Assembly: GCF_026344135.1 (NCBI RefSeq)
Contig: NZ_JAPKNA010000001.1
Coordinates: forward strand, 1,422,189 to 1,486,188
DNA: 64,000 bases
Origin: Alcaligenes parafaecalis
GTDB taxonomy: Bacteria; Pseudomonadota; Gammaproteobacteria; Burkholderiales; Burkholderiaceae_B
Direction: 5' to 3'
The notes under the pieces are model-generated. The model did not search any database. It worked only from the letters and a program-made list of their open reading frames with translations, and was not told where the DNA came from. This document shows, in pieces, positions 25,121 through 32,975 of this stretch; the first letter of the stretch is position 1; each line of letters starts with the position of its first letter. A program made the position numbers and the translations under genes.

Positions 25121-26437
25121 TCAATCCTGACAACTGAGATTGGCTTGATTCTTGGCCAAAATGCCACGTTCAAAATTCAAACGCGACAGGATCAGCAGAC
25201 CGGCCAGAAAGAACAAACCAGTGCATGCCAAGGCCAAACGATGGTTGCCTCCACTGAGCCAGGTCACCAGACCGTAAGACAGCGGACCACATACAGCGGC
25301 CAGTTGAATTGCGAAGGTCCACAAGGCAAAAAACTCGGCCAGACGGCTTTTCGGTGCTAGCAAGCCCACCATTGCCCGGCCCGCACTTTGGCTACTTCCT
25401 ATACACAAGCCCGCAACGGCAGCCGCCGCCCAGAAACCCGCCAGTGATCGTGTGCTGACTGCAATGGTCACCATCACCAGCCAGGCACATAAGGTCAGCG
25501 CCAGCGCTCGGCGATGGCCGATGCGATCTTGAATATGTCCAAACAGCAAAGCCCCCACTGCTGCCGCAATATTCACGGTAAAAATCAGCGTCATGGTTTG
25601 CGCCATCGTGAAACCCATGGCCTCTGTCGCATAGACGGCGGACAAAGTAATAATGACGGCAATCCCGGCCTGATAGGCAGCACCGCACAGCAATAAGGTG
25701 CGGAAGTCGGGAAAATGCTGATGCACATCGCGCGCCGACGCAATCAAACGGGACAGCATCCCTTGCTGCTTTGCCCCGCTAGGCGCGCTGCGCTCCCGCA
25801 AAAACAGAAAAGATGGCAAGGCGGACAAGGCAAACAGAGTGGCGGTAATCAGGGCAATACCCGGCACGTACTCCTGAGCCGTCCAACCCTGCGAGGTCGC
25901 CCAGGTCAGAAAAGCCAAAGACAGGCCCAGGGCCAACATGCCACCAAAATAGCCAAAACCCCAGCCCCAACCCGAGACCCGACCCAAGGCTTCAGGCCGG
26001 GCGATTTCCGGCAAGAAAGCGCCGATGATGGACTCGCCTATGCAGTAGCAATAATTGGATAAAGCGATGAAAACCAGGGCCCAGACAATGTCATTGGGAC
26101 CGGCCCAATACAGCATCACCGTAGCCAATACACAACCTATGGTGCTGCTAAACAAAAGCCGCCTTTTGCCTTGACGTGCATCGGCTTTTGCACCGAGCCC
26201 AGGCATGGTCAACATGATGCTCAAATAAGAAGCAGATAAAGCCAAGGTCCACGCCAAGGTAGCCCAACTGCGGCCTTCAGCGATAACGCCCACAAAATAC
26301 GCGCTATAGACACTGGTCAAAATGACGGTGGTGTAGCCAGAGTTTGCGAAATCATACATAGCCCAGGCCCACAACTCGCGCAGCCGAACTCCCTCGTTTA
26401 GGGCTTTCCCTAGGGCTTGTCCCATAAATCGCATCAT
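25121..26437 (-). CDS. UMF1/Atg22-like MFS transporter
   Basis: This 438-residue membrane protein of the major facilitator superfamily is of the UMF1/Atg22 subtype. The family N-terminus ELWAWAMYDFANSGYTTVILTSVYSAYF is clear, as is the WGWGFGYFGG motif in helix 5. Long loops contain KADARQGKRR (motif A-like). Bacterial UMF1 transporters have unknown substrates; the fungal relative exports amino acids from the vacuole. A second ATG, 3 bp downstream, has better spacing from AGGGA. It lies upstream of acs with a 98-bp gap. Confidence 0.88.
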   Translation of the reverse strand: MMRFMGQALGKALNEGVRLRELWAWAMYDFANSGYTTVILTSVYSAYFVGVIAEGRSWATLAWTLALSASYLSIMLTMPGLGAKADARQGKRRLLFSSTIGCVLATVMLYWAGPNDIVWALVFIALSNYCYCIGESIIGAFLPEIARPEALGRVSGWGWGFGYFGGMLALGLSLAFLTWATSQGWTAQEYVPGIALITATLFALSALPSFLFLRERSAPSGAKQQGMLSRLIASARDVHQHFPDFRTLLLCGAAYQAGIAVIITLSAVYATEAMGFTMAQTMTLIFTVNIAAAVGALLFGHIQDRIGHRRALALTLCAWLVMVTIAVSTRSLAGFWAAAAVAGLCIGSSQSAGRAMVGLLAPKSRLAEFFALWTFAIQLAAVCGPLSYGLVTWLSGGNHRLALACTGLFFLAGLLILSRLNFERGILAKNQANLSCQD

Positions 26438-26772
26438 TCAATCCCTATAAATAGTAAAACTTCGCTCTATTTCGCTTATTTTCCGGCAAATCATCAACAA
26501 GAGCACTGAACCCATGTACAGAGCCTGAAAACCGCTCCCGACCGCACTTTGAAACAGTATGATTCAATCGCAAAATACCCTGCCACAATGCTTTACGGTG
26601 CAATTATCCTCCGGTACACTGCCTAACAATTCAACGTACAGCAACGCCCGGCAAGGTATGCGCTTTTAGCCATACTTACAGCCCTGATACCCATCAATTG
26701 CTGCTAATTTCAGCAAAAATAGGCATCAAGGTTGTGCTGCTGCCCACCAAGTCCTTGAAAAAGCCCTGGTTC
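26438..26772. other. Intergenic region between UMF1 transporter and NlpC/P60 gene
   Basis: This 335-bp stretch separates divergent genes. It carries a promoter at 26592-26620 and a small hairpin TTGCTG...CAGCAA (26698-26716). The hairpin contains a possible but unlikely TTG start. No other gene is supported. Confidence 0.55.
26592..26620 (+). promoter_or_regulatory. Predicted promoter for the NlpC/P60 lipoprotein gene
   Basis: A -35 TTTACG (26592-26597), a 17-bp spacer and a -10 TACACT (26615-26620) would give a leader of about 145 nt. It matches the consensus only moderately. Confidence 0.45.
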
Positions 26773-27492
26773 ATGCCGCCACATTACCTGAATCCACCTG
26801 CACTTTTGCACATTACCTATCGCAGCGCCAAGTATCTTTTGTTAGCTGGCGCGCTAGCCCTGACAGGGTGTGCCACCACTGGAACTCAACAGTCCAGCCA
26901 GGACAAAGATCGTGCGGAACTGGATCACGGCTATTACGCCGATTACGAATTCCAGACCGAGTCCGACCCGCTGGGTACTTATCTGGCCAACCGCGCTCGT
27001 AACGACATCAATATTGCTTACAGCAGCGATCGTCGCCAGGGGCGTACCGAAAGCCGCAGTAGCCAAGGTTCTTCCTCTACCCATGGCCTTGCCAACGCCG
27101 CCCTTAACTTTCTGGGCGTGAAGTACAGTTTTGGTGGCGACGCCCCCAGCACTGGCTTCGATTGCAGCGGCCTGGTGTCCTACGTGGCTGAAAAATCCCT
27201 GGGTTTGAAACTGCCCCGCCAATCCAAAGATATTGCCAAAGAAGGCACCTCGGTTAACCGTAGCGAGCTGCGCAAAGGCGACCTGGTCTTCTTCAATACT
27301 CGTGGCGCTCGCTTCTCTCACGTAGGCATTTACTTGGGCGATGACAAATTTGTCCACGCTCCTCGCACGGGTGCCGTTGTACGCGTCGAGAACATGGAAG
27401 TCGGTTACTGGAAAAAACGCTATAACGGCGCACGCCGTCTGGCCGCTGCTGATACGCAGCAGTCCGAAACGCGTCTGCGCAGCGTCAAGTAA
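26773..27492 (+). CDS. NlpC/P60 family lipoprotein, probable peptidoglycan endopeptidase
   Basis: This lipid-anchored cell-wall hydrolase has about 239 residues. After a short N-terminal segment, a hydrophobic stretch ends in the lipobox LTGC with the lipidated Cys33. The catalytic NlpC/P60 domain spans about 115-235: nucleophile Cys131 in FDCSGLVSYV, His183 in RFSHVGIYL and His195 in FVHAP. The closest well-known relatives are Spr/MepS and NlpC, which cleave D-Ala-mDAP cross-links. A Ser/Arg-rich linker precedes the domain. The frame is open further upstream from a TTG at 26698, but the lipoprotein start at 26773 is more natural. Confidence 0.9.
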   Translation: MPPHYLNPPALLHITYRSAKYLLLAGALALTGCATTGTQQSSQDKDRAELDHGYYADYEFQTESDPLGTYLANRARNDINIAYSSDRRQGRTESRSSQGSSSTHGLANAALNFLGVKYSFGGDAPSTGFDCSGLVSYVAEKSLGLKLPRQSKDIAKEGTSVNRSELRKGDLVFFNTRGARFSHVGIYLGDDKFVHAPRTGAVVRVENMEVGYWKKRYNGARRLAAADTQQSETRLRSVK

Positions 27493-27522
27493 GACTGCCC
27501 TGCTGCCATTTAGGCAGCCCAC

Positions 27523-27558
27523 AAAAAAGCCACTGTTATGAAACAGTGGCTTTTTTTT
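27523..27558 (+). terminator. Rho-independent terminator after NlpC/P60 gene
   Basis: GCCACTGTT (27529-27537) pairs with AACAGTGGC (27542-27550) around an ATGA loop, with six A before and eight T after. It can act on both strands because DUF2325 converges here. Confidence 0.92.
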
Positions 27559-27603
27559 AATCGGTAAAGATTCCTTCTTGCCCCAGTAAGTCATGCAGCC
27601 AGT

Positions 27604-27951
27604 CTAGTGGCCCTTGGTCTTACCGAGAGGACAAGACTCACAATAACCGCACTGGGTTAAAGCTTGCTTCATGCTACAAACCGAGCGACGGCAGGCGACC
27701 ACACGAATACCGGACTTCAAGGCAGCAGCACGGAATGTTTTCATGACGTTGTGACCGAGGAAGTCAGTCAGCAAAATCAGCAAATCGGTGCCGGAAGGCA
27801 ACTGCAGGGTTTTTTTCTGATGAGCAGGATCACGCCCGCTAATATGGTGTTTGATCGAGATATTGTGGATCTTGAGCAAGTCGGGAATATTACCCAGACG
27901 GTCTGCTCCAACCACGACAGCACTGACATATTGAGACACGGGAAGCTCCAT
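27604..27951 (-). CDS. DUF2325 family Cys-rich small protein, probably Fur-regulated
   Basis: This 115-residue cytoplasmic protein matches the DUF2325 pattern: a Rossmann-like start VVVGADRLGNIPDLLKIHNI, a GTDLLILLTDFLGHNVMKTFRAAALKSGIRVVACRRSVCSM block, and a Cys-rich end. Cys87 and Cys92 are followed by C101-x2-C104-x2-C107, which could bind metal or an Fe-S cluster. A near-perfect Fur box overlaps its promoter at 27967-27999, implying expression under iron limitation. No known biochemical function exists for the family to my knowledge. The start ATG is 15 bp from the Fur box. Confidence 0.85.
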   Translation of the reverse strand: MELPVSQYVSAVVVGADRLGNIPDLLKIHNISIKHHISGRDPAHQKKTLQLPSGTDLLILLTDFLGHNVMKTFRAAALKSGIRVVACRRSVCSMKQALTQCGYCESCPLGKTKGH

Positions 27952-27966
27952 TGGCTAAGAAAGTTG

Positions 27967-27999
27967 GATAATGATAATCATTCTTATTATCATAGTCAA
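27967..27999 (-). promoter_or_regulatory. Sigma-70 promoter overlapped by a Fur box
   Basis: On the minus strand there is a -35 TTGACT (27999-27994), a 17-bp spacer and a -10 TATCAT (27976-27971). On the plus strand the sequence GATAATGATAATCATT (27967-27982), continued by TTATTATC, matches the classical 19-bp Fur box over its first 16 bases. It covers the -10 and spacer, so Fe-Fur would block polymerase binding. Confidence 0.85.
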
Positions 28000-28089
28000 T
28001 TGAGTCGATAGCTTGTTTCAATTTTTACTTATAGCCTTTCTCAATAAGTCCTCCAGCGCTCAAGAAAGGCACTCCAAACGCCCCAACAA

Positions 28090-28121
28090 CAAGGGCCACC
28101 GTGATACCACGGTGGCCCTTG
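28090..28121. terminator. 14-bp perfect hairpin after cysB
   Basis: CAAGGGCCACCGTG (28090-28103) pairs perfectly with CACGGTGGCCCTTG (28108-28121) around an ATAC loop. It is 33 bp beyond the cysB stop on the minus strand. The minus-strand T-tract is weak. Confidence 0.8.
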
Positions 28122-28153
28122 TTTCTACCCAAACAGGTGCTGTGAATACCGCC

Positions 28154-29104
28154 TTACAGCGAGCCACTACCCTGTTTTTCGTCCAGAGCGCTTAGCACGA
28201 CATCCCGGGTCAATTCCGGTGCCAGCATCTCCAGCAATTCAAAAATATAGTCACGCAGGAAGGCACCGGCTTTCACCGCCACCTTGGTATGGTGAGCACC
28301 GAACAAATGCCCCGCTGGCAAGCCCACCAGGCCCTTGTCACGGCGTGGATCAAACGCAATCCCCGCGATGATGCCAATCCCCAGGCCTACGTCCACATAG
28401 GTCTTGATCACGTCAGCATCAATGGCCTCCAGCACGATGTCCGGAGTGATCCCGTGTTTGGCAAAGGCCTCATCAATCGAACCTCGACCCGAGAATGCGT
28501 GGTCATAGGTGACGATGGGATATTGCGCCAGGGTTTCAATGGATAGCTGTTTGTTGGCAGGCAGATCCGCCAGGGGGTGATCAGGTTTGACCACCACCGT
28601 GTGTTCCCAGGTGTAGACCGGCAAAGCCACCAGGCCCGGCGTCAAGGCCAGGGTCTCGGTAGCAATCGCCACGTCAGCCTGTTCATGAATCACCATCTGG
28701 GCCAGCACCGGCGGGCTGCCTTCGGCCAAGGACATATGTACCTTGGGAAAGCGGCGGCGGAACTCGGGGATCACCTTGGGCAGCAAATATCGTGCCTGGG
28801 CGTGCGTACAAGCAATCACCAAGGTGCCTTCATCGCGGCGGGCGAAGTCGTCGCTGACACGCTTGAGGTTGTCGATCTCGCGCATGATGCGGTCAATCAC
28901 CTCGGCGACGGCTTCTCCCGGTCGGGTCAGGCCCTTGATGCGTTTACCATGACGTTCAAAAATCTTGATGCCCAGCTCATCTTCAAACTCGATGATCGCT
29001 TTGGATACTCCCGGCTGGGAGGTATACAAGGAACGAGCGGCTTCAGTCAGATTGAAGTTACGTCGGATGGTCTCTCGGACAAAGCGGAATTGTTGAATAT
29101 TCAT
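28154..29104 (-). CDS. cysB: CysB-type LysR regulator of sulfur assimilation
   Basis: This 316-residue LysR-type regulator belongs to the CysB/Cbl group. The N-terminal HTH is recognised by MNIQQFRFVRETIRRNFNLTEAARSLYTSQPGVSKAI, nearly identical in layout to CysB. The effector domain has the CysB motifs FTHAQARYLLP-like (CTHAQARYLLPKV), VTYDHAFSGRGSID and the GLGIGIIAGIAFD strand. By family it activates cysteine biosynthesis genes with O-acetylserine or N-acetylserine as inducer. cysE, which makes O-acetylserine, is about 7 kb away. No ribosome binding site is obvious; the start lies 4 bp from a hairpin. Confidence 0.95.
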   Translation of the reverse strand: MNIQQFRFVRETIRRNFNLTEAARSLYTSQPGVSKAIIEFEDELGIKIFERHGKRIKGLTRPGEAVAEVIDRIMREIDNLKRVSDDFARRDEGTLVIACTHAQARYLLPKVIPEFRRRFPKVHMSLAEGSPPVLAQMVIHEQADVAIATETLALTPGLVALPVYTWEHTVVVKPDHPLADLPANKQLSIETLAQYPIVTYDHAFSGRGSIDEAFAKHGITPDIVLEAIDADVIKTYVDVGLGIGIIAGIAFDPRRDKGLVGLPAGHLFGAHHTKVAVKAGAFLRDYIFELLEMLAPELTRDVVLSALDEKQGSGSL

Positions 29105-29108
29105 ATGT

Positions 29109-29161
29109 TAATAGCCCCAGGTACAGGGCTATTATATGTAATAAGAAACGCTTCGCTTATT
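29109..29161 (-). other. Two hairpins between mmsA and cysB
   Basis: TAATAGCCC/GGGCTATTA (29109-29134) lies just upstream of the cysB ATG. AATAAG/CTTATT (29140-29161) lies closer to the mmsA end. The first encloses the only G-rich stretch that could act as a ribosome binding site for cysB. Either could end the mmsA message or act in the cysB leader. Confidence 0.5.
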
Positions 29162-29190
29162 GCATTAAGTTATATATTTAGATTGAACGA

Positions 29191-30684
29191 TTACGTCATG
29201 CTGATTGTTGTATTCATCGTATTGGCATGAGCCTGCCAGCGAGCCGTCACGGTTTTGGTCTGTGTCCAGAACTGAACGGCTTGTTTGCCGTTTGGACCCA
29301 GATCGCCCAGCTTGGAAGCACGCGAGCCCGTGAAGCTGAACCAGGCCACAGGCACAGGGATGGGGATGTTGATGCCAATCTGGCCCACATCAATACGGTT
29401 CTGGAAGTAACGTGCATGGCCACCATCCTGCGTAAAGATGGACACACCATTGCCGTTGGGGTTGCGGTTGATGAACTGCACCGCTTCTTCCAGGGTGTTG
29501 ACGCGCACAATGCAGAGCACAGGTCCGAAGATTTCTTCTTCGTAAATGCGCATCTCGGCTTTCACATCGCTAAAGACGGTAGGACCGACGAAGTTGCCAC
29601 TTTCATAGCCGGACACTTTGACGCCACGGCCATCCAGCAAGAGCTTGGCTCCTTCCTGTACACCAGCTTCAATCAAGGATTCCACACGCTGGCGAGCGCG
29701 TGGCGAGACCAGGGGGCCCAAATCAGCCTGACGGTCTGTACCTACATTGACCTTCATGGTGGCGGCGCGTTTGACCAGCTCATCAATCCACTCACCGCTT
29801 TCACCCACCATCACTGCGACCGAGATCGCCATGCAGCGCTGACCGGCTGCACCAAAGGCCGCACCCAGCAGTTGGTTAATCGCCACATCGCGATCGGCAT
29901 CAGGCATCACGATGCAGTGGTTCTTGGCACCCATCATGGCTTGCGAACGCTTGCCAGCTTCAGTGGCGCGGCGGTGAATCTCGGTCCCGACGGCGGTCGA
30001 ACCAATAAAGGAAACGGCTTTCACTTCTGGGTGGGTCACCAGGGCATTGGCGATATCAGCACCGCCATGCACCACGTTCAGCACACCTGGAGGCAGACCC
30101 GCTTCCAGAGCCAGCTCAGCCAACATCAGGCTGGCGCTAGGATCTTGCTCGGAAGGCTTGAGCACAAAGGTATTACCGCAAGCCACGGCCAGCGGGAACA
30201 TGAAGCAAGGCAGCATAACGGGGAAGTTGAAGGCCGTCACGCCTGCACACACGCCCAAGGGCTGGATCAGGGTGTAGACATCAATACCGCCCGCGGCGTT
30301 TTCTGCGTATTCGCCCAACTGCATCGAGGCAATTGAACACGCGTATTCGATCACTTCCAGACCACGGCCCACTTCGCCCTCAGCATCAGGCATGGTTTTG
30401 CCGTGCTCACGCGAAATGGCTTCAGCCAGCTTGGTGCTGTTCTCGCGCACCAGGCGCTGCAGATTCAGCATGACGCGCATGCGAGCGCCCTGGCTGGAAT
30501 GGCGCCAGCTTTCATAGGCTTTGGCCGAGCTGGCAATAATGGTCTCCAGCTCTTCCATCGTGGCGTAAGGCACTTGGGCTACCACTTCCTGGGTGGCTGG
30601 ATTGAGCACATCGTCCCAACGGGTGCTCTTGGATTGAACATGTTGTCCATCGATCAGCAAAGGTACACGAACCACTTCCGTCAT
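29191..30684 (-). CDS. mmsA: Methylmalonate-semialdehyde dehydrogenase (CoA-acylating)
   Basis: This 497-residue aldehyde dehydrogenase of the MmsA/IolA type forms propionyl-CoA or acetyl-CoA from methylmalonate or malonate semialdehyde in valine, pyrimidine or inositol breakdown. The nucleophile is the Cys in GAAGQRCMAIS. The family motifs SFIGSTAVGTEIH and EEIFGPVLCIV are present. Partners such as mmsB are not adjacent. It is divergent from a LysR gene that probably controls it. MmsA family is preferred over other dehydrogenases because of the NHCIVMPDAD segment. Confidence 0.94.
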   Translation of the reverse strand: MTEVVRVPLLIDGQHVQSKSTRWDDVLNPATQEVVAQVPYATMEELETIIASSAKAYESWRHSSQGARMRVMLNLQRLVRENSTKLAEAISREHGKTMPDAEGEVGRGLEVIEYACSIASMQLGEYAENAAGGIDVYTLIQPLGVCAGVTAFNFPVMLPCFMFPLAVACGNTFVLKPSEQDPSASLMLAELALEAGLPPGVLNVVHGGADIANALVTHPEVKAVSFIGSTAVGTEIHRRATEAGKRSQAMMGAKNHCIVMPDADRDVAINQLLGAAFGAAGQRCMAISVAVMVGESGEWIDELVKRAATMKVNVGTDRQADLGPLVSPRARQRVESLIEAGVQEGAKLLLDGRGVKVSGYESGNFVGPTVFSDVKAEMRIYEEEIFGPVLCIVRVNTLEEAVQFINRNPNGNGVSIFTQDGGHARYFQNRIDVGQIGINIPIPVPVAWFSFTGSRASKLGDLGPNGKQAVQFWTQTKTVTARWQAHANTMNTTISMT

Positions 30685-30740
30685 AGCATGTCTCCAATGA
30701 ATTGCTCAGGCGGCTAAGCCTTGTTTGTTATCCCACTTGT

Positions 30741-30754
30741 ATGAGGGTTCTCAT
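30741..30754. promoter_or_regulatory. Dyad in the mmsA-lysR intergenic region
   Basis: ATGAG-ggtt-CTCAT is a perfect 5-bp dyad with flanking near-symmetric CACT and AGTG about 5 bp outside. It lies between divergent mmsA and lysR, where LysR-type regulators usually bind, and is a candidate recognition site. Confidence 0.4.
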
Positions 30755-30849
30755 CGAGTGTAGAAGCCTCAAGACCCGTTTACCATGTTGAAAAATGCAC
30801 AGGAGCTGGGCATTTATGCACAAGTCTTTTTCAAGGCGGGCTCATCAGG

Positions 30850-31743
30850 ATGGACTGGGATAATCTGCGTTATTTTCTGGAAGTGGCTCGCTGCCAACGG
30901 ATCAGCGTGGCAGCCCAACGGCTGGGGGTGCAGCACAGCACGGTCGCCCGCCGTATCCAGGCCCTGGAACAGGAACTGGGCTTACGCCTGTTTCATAAGT
31001 CCACCGTCAGCGGCTATAGCCTGACCAGCGAAGGACAGAATCTTCAGCAACGTATGGAGCCGGTGGAAAGCCGCTTGCTGGCGGCTCGGGATGCGATTAC
31101 TGGCAAGGCACGGCCTTTGACCGGCAAGCTGCGTCTGGGTTGTACCGAAGCCTTTGGCAGTTATGTTCTGACGCCTTTATTAAGCATTTTTCAGACTCAG
31201 TACCCGGAGCTGACTTTAGAGCTGCTGCCCGTCCCCCGCCCGATCAGCTTGTCTCGCCGCGACGCGGATTTGGCGATTGCACTGGAGCGCCCCCAACGTG
31301 GGCCGTACTGGTGTACGCGCCTGGCGGATTACAGCTTGCGGCTCTATGCACATCAGGACTATCTGAATGCCCACCCTCCTATCGAAAACGTGCAGGATTT
31401 GTCCCAGCATCGCTTTATTGCCTATGTGGATGATCTGGTGTTCAGCGACAGCCTGCGCTATCTGGAAGAAATCGTCAGATCAGCCGCTGTGCGCTTTCGC
31501 AGTACCAGCGTGATTGCGCAGTACCAGGCTACCTTGCAGGGGCAAGGGATTGCAGTGCTGCCCTGCTTTCTGGCGAAAACCGATCCTCGCTTGCGCTGCG
31601 TTTTACCGAATGAGGTGGAGCTGCGACGCCGTTTCTGGATGTTCTGCCATGAAGAGCAGCGTCAAAACCCTAGCCTGACCCGGCTCTGGCATTTTCTGAA
31701 GCAATCGGTGGAAGAGCGGCAAGACCTGCTGGATGGAGCTTAA
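30850..31743 (+). CDS. LysR family transcriptional regulator divergent from mmsA
   Basis: This 297-residue LysR-type regulator has a helix-turn-helix in MDWDNLRYFLEVARCQRISVAAQRLGVQHSTVARRIQALEQELGLRLF. The effector domain follows from about residue 90 (LTGKLRLGCTEAFGSYVLTPLL). The position beside divergent mmsA suggests control of that gene. The start ATG follows a weak GGA-rich stretch. The effector molecule is not predictable. Confidence 0.92.
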   Translation: MDWDNLRYFLEVARCQRISVAAQRLGVQHSTVARRIQALEQELGLRLFHKSTVSGYSLTSEGQNLQQRMEPVESRLLAARDAITGKARPLTGKLRLGCTEAFGSYVLTPLLSIFQTQYPELTLELLPVPRPISLSRRDADLAIALERPQRGPYWCTRLADYSLRLYAHQDYLNAHPPIENVQDLSQHRFIAYVDDLVFSDSLRYLEEIVRSAAVRFRSTSVIAQYQATLQGQGIAVLPCFLAKTDPRLRCVLPNEVELRRRFWMFCHEEQRQNPSLTRLWHFLKQSVEERQDLLDGA

Positions 31744-31781
31744 GCCGCCAAACCGATCAACAAGTCATTCGACAGGAACAA

Positions 31782-31804
31782 AAAAGGGGCTGAATGCCCC
31801 TTTT
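31782..31804. terminator. Bidirectional terminator between lysR and lptF
   Basis: AAAAGGGGC (31782-31790) pairs with GCCCCTTTT (31796-31804) around TGAAT, flanked by more A and T. It ends the convergent lysR and lptF genes. Confidence 0.88.
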
Positions 31805-31809
31805 GCCGA

Positions 31810-32919
31810 TCAAGTTGTTGCTGGCGGTTTCGGTGCCTTGATGCGCAATTTACGCCACATCATGAAGACCATGATCAGCAGGAAGACCGCGTGGACCAGC
31901 CACAAACCGATCTCGAAGCCCAATTGCCCGTTACGGATCCAGCCACGCGACAGGTTGATCAGGTTCATGTAGAGCAGACCCACCAGACCGGCCACCAGAA
32001 TATTACCGGAGCGGCCCATACGCGGGTTCACCGCCCCCAGGGGAATAGCCAGCAATGCCAGATTCAAGGCTGCCAACGGCAAGGCCACGCGCCACATGAT
32101 TTGCGAGCGCGCCTCGGCATCGTCATCATTGAATAACAAGGTCGTTTGACGCGCCTTGATCTGCTGTTCAGCACGGGCACGGATAGTTTCGGCGGTGTTA
32201 CCTGCATCACGGCTTTCCAGCCGCATGCCATAGCTTTCAAAGTCCACCATGCGGAACTCGGCCTGGCCAGGCTTCAAGTCGTAGCGATGGCCTTCACTCA
32301 AAACCAGGAAGCGGTCGCCATTGGGCTGCTCTTCCATGCGGGCGCTTTGCGCTGTCACAATGCTTAGCCATTGCGGGTCAATCACGCGGGCAATGACATT
32401 ACCCAGCTCATCGCCGTCTTTCTCGGGCGAATCTGCATAAAACACGCGGGCACCGTCGTCAGACTCGATAAACTGCCCGGCGGTGACTTTGCTCAGATCG
32501 GAGCGCTGCTCAAAACGCTGACGGTACTCGGCAATCTGGCGATACGCCCAGGGAGAAGCCTGCAAGGTCAGGACGGCAATCAGGATGGCTGTCGGCACCG
32601 CGCACTGCAACACAGGCGTTACCCAGTTTTTCAGGGACAGGCCACTGGCAAACCAGACCACCATTTCAGACTCCCGAAAACTGCGCGTCACGGTCGTCAG
32701 CACGGCAATAAACAGGGAAACGGCCAAAATGATCGGCAAAGCGGTAATACTGGAAAAGGCGGCCAGACCCAGCACCACATCAGGCCCAATCGTGCCGTTG
32801 GCCGCTTCGCCTAACAAACGCACCAGAAGTACACTAAGCCACACAATCAGCAAAGTGGACAGTACAACGCCACTGTGACTTAAGATTTCGGATACCGCAG
32901 AGCGTTTAAATAGAGACAT
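31810..32919 (-). CDS. lptF: LPS export ABC transporter permease LptF
   Basis: This 369-residue inner-membrane subunit of LptB2FG extracts lipopolysaccharide and drives it to LptC. It has six helices, three at each end (LSTLLIVWLSVLLVRLL, ITALPIILAVSLFIAVLTTV; then IMWRVALPLAALNLALLAIPLGAV and ILVAGLVGLLYMNLINL). A periplasmic beta-jellyroll lies between them (about 140-270). The coupling segment MVVWFASGLSL, contacting the ATPase, is present. It is divergent from pepA, as usual for lptF. Unusually, no lptG follows: the next gene is a convergent lysR. Confidence 0.95.
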   Translation of the reverse strand: MSLFKRSAVSEILSHSGVVLSTLLIVWLSVLLVRLLGEAANGTIGPDVVLGLAAFSSITALPIILAVSLFIAVLTTVTRSFRESEMVVWFASGLSLKNWVTPVLQCAVPTAILIAVLTLQASPWAYRQIAEYRQRFEQRSDLSKVTAGQFIESDDGARVFYADSPEKDGDELGNVIARVIDPQWLSIVTAQSARMEEQPNGDRFLVLSEGHRYDLKPGQAEFRMVDFESYGMRLESRDAGNTAETIRARAEQQIKARQTTLLFNDDDAEARSQIMWRVALPLAALNLALLAIPLGAVNPRMGRSGNILVAGLVGLLYMNLINLSRGWIRNGQLGFEIGLWLVHAVFLLIMVFMMWRKLRIKAPKPPATT

Positions 32920-32975
32920 ATGAGAATTTGCGAGATAATCGCAGGTACGATTTGCGACACACTGAGGATAGTTGA

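Noticed and set aside
28013..28195. Small plus-strand open frame next to the Fur box
   Set aside because: It crosses the cysB terminator hairpin and the end of cysB, and has no ribosome binding site.
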